Shown: piece after piece, positions 7,549-11,972 of the stretch
Layout of the letters: each line of letters opens with the position of its first letter
Position numbering within the stretch: the first letter of the stretch is position 1
DNA from: Acholeplasmataceae bacterium
GTDB lineage: Bacteria; Bacillota; Negativicutes; Acidaminococcales; Acidaminococcaceae
Assembly (NCBI GenBank): GCA_012719555.1
Contig: JAAYAE010000391.1
Coordinates: 1 to 11,972, forward strand
Length of the DNA stretch: 11,972 nt
Direction of reading: 5' to 3'
Notes under the pieces: generated by a model
Told to the model about the DNA's origin: nothing
What the model saw: only the letters and a program-made list of their open reading frames with translations
Databases searched by the model: none
Program-made: the position numbers and the translations under genes

Positions 7549-7556
7549 AGGGTAGG

Positions 7557-9062
7557 ATGTTAGATAAAACCCGATTGCGTAATAACAAACTTTTTGCAAA
7601 AATAGTTACTCCTGAGCAAGCCGCCGAAATGGTAATGAATGGCATGAACGTTTGTGTCAGTGGTTTTACACCCTCAGGATATCCCAAAAAAACTACACTA
7701 GCATTGGCAGAAGCTATTAAAACAGGGAAAAAATGTTGTGTAAATATTTGGAGCGGAGCATCTGTGGGGCCTGAAATAGAAGAGGCCTTGGCAGCTGTGG
7801 GTGGAATTAAAGGTAGGATGCCTTACTATGCTGCTTCTAATAAGAGTATGAAAAAGAGCATTAATGATGGGGTGATAAGTTATTGTGATCAGCACTTAAG
7901 TCATTTTGCTCAACAGGTAGATTATGGGTTTTATGGCAATGTGGATTTAGCTATTGTGGAAGTCGCGGCTATTAATGAAGATGGTAATTTGATTTTAGGA
8001 CCTGGGATAGGTAATATACCCATGTTTATAAAACATGCAAAAAAAATAATAGTAGAAGTCAATACGTCTATACCTCTGAGCTTAGAAGGAATGCATGATA
8101 TTTTCATTCTCCAAAAACCGCCTTACCGGAGAGAGATTCCTATTTATAAAGTAGGCGATAGAATAGGGAGTCCTTATGTAGAATGTGGCATTGATAGAAT
8201 TGACTGCATTGTGGAATCTGACATATTAGATCACGTGCGTGATTTAGTTCCACCGGATGCTGTTAGTGAAGCTATCGCCGGAAATTTAGTTGATTTTTTA
8301 GAGCACGAACAAAAAATGGGACGTATTCCTGAGAAAATGCTGCCAGTGCAGTCTGGGTTAGGAAGTATTGCTAACGCTGTCTTGATTGGCTTAAATAAAT
8401 CAAAGTTTGAAAATTTAGAGATGTATTCAGAAATTTTACAAGATAGTGTTTTTACTTTAATTAAAAACGGTAAAATTTCTCAAGCGTCAGGTTGTGCTTT
8501 TACTCCTTCGCCTAAGGTTTGGAAGATGTATAAAGAAGATCCCGATTTATATAGAAATAAAATAATTTTAAGACCTTTAGACATTGCAAATTCTCCGGAA
8601 GTGATTAGGAGGCTTGGGGTTATTGCTTTAAACACGCCCATAGAATTTGATATTTATGGGCAGGCCAATTCTACACATGTTATGGGCACTACCATGATGA
8701 ATGGCATTGGTGGCAGTGGTGATTATATGCGCAATGGTTATTTAACAATATTTTCCACAGAGTCTACGGCTAAAGAAGGAAAAATATCCCGTATTGTGCC
8801 TATGGTATCTCACACAGACCATACTGAGCACGATAACATGGTATTCATTACAGAATATGGTGTAGCTGATATTAGAGGACTGGAGCCGGCTAGAAGGGCA
8901 AGACTTATTATTGAAAAATGTGCTCACCCAAATTTTAGACCCCAGCTGCTAGACTATTTAAAATATGCAGAGAGGTATTTTCCGGGACACGAACCTCAAA
9001 GTTTAGAGCATGCATTTGACATGCAAGTACAATTTTTGCAGACAGGTTCAATGCTTAAATAA
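7557..9062 (+). CDS. Acetyl-CoA hydrolase/transferase family CoA-transferase (succinyl-CoA:acetate or propionyl-CoA:succinate type)
   Basis: This enzyme moves CoA between short acids, most likely acetyl-CoA or propionyl-CoA to succinate, in the cytoplasm. The family includes AarC (Acetobacter), Cat1 (Clostridium kluyveri) and ScpC (E. coli). The 501 residues match AarC in length. Key parts are an N-terminal NVCVSGFTPSGYPKK substrate-domain stretch at 31-45, QSGLGSIANAVLIGL at 265-279, and YSEILQDS with Glu292, which aligns with the catalytic AarC Glu294 that forms the glutamyl-CoA thioester. The GIGGSGDYMRNG loop at 383-394 and ITEYGVADIRG at 431-441 also fit. It is the first gene of the operon divergent from the LysR gene, 30 bases before the mutase gene. 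Making succinyl-CoA would directly feed that mutase. Pure acetyl-CoA hydrolase activity is unlikely; the preferred acids cannot be read from sequence. Confidence 0.9.
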   Translation: MLDKTRLRNNKLFAKIVTPEQAAEMVMNGMNVCVSGFTPSGYPKKTTLALAEAIKTGKKCCVNIWSGASVGPEIEEALAAVGGIKGRMPYYAASNKSMKKSINDGVISYCDQHLSHFAQQVDYGFYGNVDLAIVEVAAINEDGNLILGPGIGNIPMFIKHAKKIIVEVNTSIPLSLEGMHDIFILQKPPYRREIPIYKVGDRIGSPYVECGIDRIDCIVESDILDHVRDLVPPDAVSEAIAGNLVDFLEHEQKMGRIPEKMLPVQSGLGSIANAVLIGLNKSKFENLEMYSEILQDSVFTLIKNGKISQASGCAFTPSPKVWKMYKEDPDLYRNKIILRPLDIANSPEVIRRLGVIALNTPIEFDIYGQANSTHVMGTTMMNGIGGSGDYMRNGYLTIFSTESTAKEGKISRIVPMVSHTDHTEHDNMVFITEYGVADIRGLEPARRARLIIEKCAHPNFRPQLLDYLKYAERYFPGHEPQSLEHAFDMQVQFLQTGSMLK

Positions 9063-9092
9063 TATGAGTAAATCGAAAGTGGGGTAAGTTAC

Positions 9093-10736
9093 ATGGACAG
9101 GGAAATCATAGAAGGTTTACAATACTATGAGACAAAAATCAACCAGACTTTAGTTAAAAATCCAGAACGTAAAGACTTTGCAGTTAAACGCTTGTATACT
9201 CCTTTAGATACGGAAACCCTTAATTATACTGCCAACATTGGATTTCCCGGTGAATATCCCTTTACTAGAGGTGTACAACCTACTATGTATCGGGGACGGT
9301 TGTGGACTATGCGTGCATATTCCGGATTCGCTACGGCGGAAGAAACAAATGCCAGGTATAAATATTTGCTGGGAGTGGGGCAGACGGGTTTGTCTGTAGC
9401 TATGGATTTACCAACACAGATCGGCTTAGATTCAGATGCAGATTTAGCACAGGGTGAAGTAGGAAAAGTTGGTGTAGCTATTGATTCACTGGCTGATATG
9501 GAACAATTATTTGCAGGTATTCCTTTGGATAAGGTTAGTACCTCCATGACAATAAATGGCCCTGCCGCCGTGCTCTTGGCTATGTATATAGTTGTAGCGG
9601 AAAAACAAGGAGTTACACCGGAACAGCTGCGCGGCACAATTCAAAATGATATTTTAAAAGAATATATTGCTCGTGGGACCTATATCTTTCCACCGCGTCC
9701 ATCTATGAGACTGGTAACAGATACTTTTGCCTACTGTTCTAATAATATTCCAAAATGGAATACAATCAGTGTAGGCGCATACCACATTAGAGAAGCCGGT
9801 GCTTCGCCGGTACAGGAAATAGCTTTTGCTTTTTCCAATGCAATTGCCTATATAGATGCAGCTATTAAAGCAGGACAAAAAGTCGATGATTTTGCACCGG
9901 GTATTAGTTGGATTTTCACGGCCGGGTTGAATTTTTTTGAAGAAATCGCAAAATTTCGTGCAGCTCGTCGTTTGTGGGCTCGTATTATGAAAGAACGCTA
10001 TGGAGCTACTATACCAAAAGCACAAATGCTGCGCGTGCATGTACATACTGCCGGCAGCGTATTAACAGCGCAGCAACCACTTAATAACGTAGTACGAATC
10101 ACTTGGCAGGCTATGAGCGCTGTACTGGCAGGAATTCAATCTATGGCCTGTTGTGCCTACGATGAAGCAATTGCTCTTCCAACAGAGGAATCTGCAACCT
10201 TGGCCTTACGAACACAACAGCTCTTGGCTTATGAAAGCAGCATTACTGATACAATAGATCCTTTAGCGGGCTCTTATTATGTGGAGCACTTAACTAGCAA
10301 AATAGAAAATGAGGCAGAAAAATATATTGGTAAAATTGATGAAATGGGGGGTGCGGTTGCTGCGATTGAACAGGGCTACATGCAGGCAGAAATGGCTTCT
10401 CATGCCTATAGTTACCAAAGGGATATTGAGACAGGGCACCTTACTGTTATTGGTATTAATAAATTTGTTGATAATAAAAAACTGGCGGAGCAGGAAGTTA
10501 TTAAGGTAGATATGAACGTAGCTGCAAGACAGATTAGTAAGGTAAACAATATTAAAATGCAGCGTAATCAAAAGGAAGTAGAACGTGCTTTAGCAGAGTT
10601 GAAAAAGGCGTGCCTGGGTACAGAAAATACTATGCCATATATTATTGCAGCAGTAAAAACTTATGCAACATTAGGTGAAATTTGTGGTATCATGAAAGAG
10701 GTATTTGGAGAATATAAGCCTAGCGCAGCCTATTAA
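9093..10736 (+). CDS. Methylmalonyl-CoA mutase, catalytic (substrate-binding) subunit without B12 domain
   Basis: This enzyme interconverts succinyl-CoA and methylmalonyl-CoA by a B12 radical mechanism. The 547 residues cover only the barrel half of the roughly 715-residue full-length enzyme. The cobalamin-binding DxHxxG domain is absent, so a separate small subunit is needed. Active-site residues align with Propionibacterium MutB at a constant offset of 13: Arg69 (R82), Tyr76 (Y89), Gln184 (Q197), Arg194 (R207), Tyr230 (Y243) and His231 (H244). Tyr76 with Arg194 indicates methylmalonyl-CoA. Isobutyryl-CoA mutase has Phe/Gln and 2-hydroxyisobutyryl-CoA mutase has Ile/Gln at these places, even though the overall wording (PTMYRGRLWTMR, FPPRPSMR) resembles the isobutyryl-CoA type. 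The ATG at 9093 follows GGGG by eight bases, a modest ribosome site. It lies 30 bases after the CoA-transferase, whose product it would use. Confidence 0.93.
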   Translation: MDREIIEGLQYYETKINQTLVKNPERKDFAVKRLYTPLDTETLNYTANIGFPGEYPFTRGVQPTMYRGRLWTMRAYSGFATAEETNARYKYLLGVGQTGLSVAMDLPTQIGLDSDADLAQGEVGKVGVAIDSLADMEQLFAGIPLDKVSTSMTINGPAAVLLAMYIVVAEKQGVTPEQLRGTIQNDILKEYIARGTYIFPPRPSMRLVTDTFAYCSNNIPKWNTISVGAYHIREAGASPVQEIAFAFSNAIAYIDAAIKAGQKVDDFAPGISWIFTAGLNFFEEIAKFRAARRLWARIMKERYGATIPKAQMLRVHVHTAGSVLTAQQPLNNVVRITWQAMSAVLAGIQSMACCAYDEAIALPTEESATLALRTQQLLAYESSITDTIDPLAGSYYVEHLTSKIENEAEKYIGKIDEMGGAVAAIEQGYMQAEMASHAYSYQRDIETGHLTVIGINKFVDNKKLAEQEVIKVDMNVAARQISKVNNIKMQRNQKEVERALAELKKACLGTENTMPYIIAAVKTYATLGEICGIMKEVFGEYKPSAAY

Positions 10737-10742
10737 AACGAC

Positions 10743-10782
10743 AAGCAAAATAAGCATTATTGGCTATAATAGCTTCTTGCTT
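10743..10782 (+). other. Imperfect hairpin between the mutase and MmgE/PrpD genes
   Basis: AAGCAA, AAGC and ATTAT (10743-10760) pair in order with ATAAT, GCTT and TTGCTT (10766-10782) around a TGGCT loop, with small bulges, about 15 pairs in all. There is no T run, so it is not a classic terminator. It may tune mRNA stability or partly separate expression of the two genes. A TATAAT at 10765-10770 lies in it, but no matching -35 box was found. Confidence 0.4.
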
Positions 10783-10825
10783 TAGGATTCTGTAATTACT
10801 AACCTTACAGAAGGGAGTGATGAAG

Positions 10826-11972
10826 GTGTCAACAAAAGCATTGGCAACTTTTGCCGCTAACATTAAATATGAAAATCTTTCACCTGATACTATTCGCAAA
10901 ACAAAGCAATGTCTTTTAGAATGGTTGGGTGTTTGTATCCGAGGTTCACAAGAATCTGCCTGTCACATTATTCGTGAGGTGCTTTTAACCAAAGGAGGAA
11001 CAGGACCTGCAAGTATTTTTACAGGGAAAAACGAACAGGCGTCTGCCCTTAATGCGGCTTTTTGCAATGGTAGTGCATCACATTCTTTGGACTTTGATGA
11101 TTTGCATAATCCGTCTATAATACATTTGGCCTGTGTAGTCATTCCCCCCGTCTTTGCTTTGGGAGAAGCTGAGCATAAAAGCGGTAAAAGTATGTTGGCA
11201 GCAACGGTAGCCGGTTATGAAGTAGGTGCTCGTGTCGGTGAATCGGTTATTCCCGAATCGTATTTTTTTTGGCACACCACAGGTACTGCCGGTACTTTTG
11301 GTGCTGCTGCTTCTGCTGCCAGTATGTTAGGACTAACTGAAGAGACGTTTATCCAAGCTCTAGGTAGCGCGGGAACCCAAGCTGCGGGGTTGTGGGAATT
11401 CCTTAAAGAAGGGGCTATGAGTAAGACATTGCATGCAGGGAAAAGTTCTTACGCAGGAGTTTTATCTGCTTATTTAGCACAAAAAGGGTTTACCGGTGCG
11501 ACGCAGATCCTCGAAGGGGAAAAAGGCTTTTGTAAGGCTATGGTAACTAAACCTCATTTGGAAAAATTAATAGATGGTTTGGGCAAAGGGTATAAAATTG
11601 ATGAAAATTCTTTTAAACCATATGCCTGTTGCAAACATTCACATGCTTCTCTCTACGCTATGCAGGTATTACGTAAGAATAAGAAATTGAAACCCGCAGA
11701 TATTTGCGGTATTGAGCTTCATATTAATAATATTACTGATTTTTTAATCAATAATCCTGAACCTAAAAATTCCTATGGTTGTAAATTTAGTATACAATAT
11801 TGTGTTGCCGGTATGCTTAAATACGGTGAAATGGGGATTGAACAATTTGCTCCTAATGTTATCAATGATGAAGAAGTACGGGCTATTATGAAGCAGATTA
11901 AGATAATAAAGGATCCGGAGATTGAAGCGCTGCATGCGAGAGATTCTTCTAAGTTGGCATCCAAAGTAGTTA
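10826..11972 (+). CDS. MmgE/PrpD family protein, 3' end missing
   Basis: A member of the family containing 2-methylcitrate dehydratase (PrpD), MmgE, and cis-aconitate decarboxylase. The frame is open to the window edge, giving about 382 of an expected 450-480 residues. Family blocks, numbered from ATG 10820, are the N-terminal LATFAANIKYENLSPDTI, HSLDFDDLHNPSIIH at 88-102, WHTTGTAGTFGAAASAASMLGL at 151-172, MSKTLHAGKSSYAG at 200-213, and KPYACCKHSHA at 266-276. GGGAG at 10813-10817 is eight bases before GTG 10826 but only two before ATG 10820, so GTG is preferred; ATG remains possible. The motif DFDDLHNPSIIH has Leu where cis-aconitate decarboxylase has a conserved Thr (human T97), which argues against that activity. 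It lies 83 bases after the mutase gene, probably co-transcribed. The substrate is unknown. Confidence 0.9.
   Translation, partial: MSTKALATFAANIKYENLSPDTIRKTKQCLLEWLGVCIRGSQESACHIIREVLLTKGGTGPASIFTGKNEQASALNAAFCNGSASHSLDFDDLHNPSIIHLACVVIPPVFALGEAEHKSGKSMLAATVAGYEVGARVGESVIPESYFFWHTTGTAGTFGAAASAASMLGLTEETFIQALGSAGTQAAGLWEFLKEGAMSKTLHAGKSSYAGVLSAYLAQKGFTGATQILEGEKGFCKAMVTKPHLEKLIDGLGKGYKIDENSFKPYACCKHSHASLYAMQVLRKNKKLKPADICGIELHINNITDFLINNPEPKNSYGCKFSIQYCVAGMLKYGEMGIEQFAPNVINDEEVRAIMKQIKIIKDPEIEALHARDSSKLASKVV

Noticed and set aside
7500..7556. Upstream TTG start for the CoA-transferase
   Set aside because: The added 19 residues have no family similarity, while ATG 7557 has a well-placed AAAGGAG and gives the normal family length.
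9093..10736. Isobutyryl-CoA or 2-hydroxyisobutyryl-CoA mutase large subunit
   Set aside because: Tyr76 and Arg194 match methylmalonyl-CoA mutase, not the Phe/Gln or Ile/Gln pairs of the other mutases.
10765..10770. TATAAT as an internal promoter for the MmgE/PrpD gene
   Set aside because: No -35-like hexamer at 16-18 bases upstream, no exact extended -10, and the box sits within a hairpin.

Overview
The window reads as chromosomal DNA from an A+T-rich, probably strictly anaerobic bacterium of the Firmicutes type. It has strong AGGAGG ribosome binding sites, TTG and GTG starts, and closely packed genes. A succinyl-CoA-type CoA-transferase next to a methylmalonyl-CoA mutase suggests succinate/propionate metabolism. 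A split mutase (catalytic chain without the B12 domain) would fit the Negativicutes, such as relatives of Phascolarctobacterium or Veillonella. That placement is inference; nothing here fixes the taxon.

Region 1 (1-6484, + strand) is a conserved housekeeping run: queA (5' end outside the window), a ThrE-type amino-acid exporter, tgt, yajC, a 5-formyltetrahydrofolate cyclo-ligase gene with a frameshift, secD and secF. QueA and Tgt are two steps of queuosine tRNA modification. YajC, SecD and SecF form the accessory complex of the Sec translocase. Gaps are short, SecD and SecF overlap by one base, and a strong hairpin terminator closes the run. SecF carries glycine where the family has a membrane aspartate linked to proton-driven translocation (E. 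coli SecF D213).

Region 2 (6488-7556) is a LysR-type regulator gene on the minus strand plus a divergent control region. That region holds a near-consensus promoter for the rightward operon, and an 8-bp inverted repeat overlapping the likely -10 box of the regulator gene.

Region 3 (7557-11972, + strand) is a three-gene metabolic run. It encodes an acetyl-CoA hydrolase/succinyl-CoA:acetate-type CoA-transferase, the catalytic subunit of methylmalonyl-CoA mutase (Tyr76 and Arg194 mark methylmalonyl-CoA specificity), and an MmgE/PrpD-family protein that runs off the right edge. Activating succinate to succinyl-CoA and isomerising it to methylmalonyl-CoA are consecutive steps of the succinate-to-propionate route. 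The MmgE/PrpD protein sits where the B12-binding mutase subunit might have been expected, and its substrate is unknown. This LysR-controlled cluster is the most likely place for an undescribed pathway variant. No tRNA, rRNA, CRISPR, insertion sequence or phage signal was seen.
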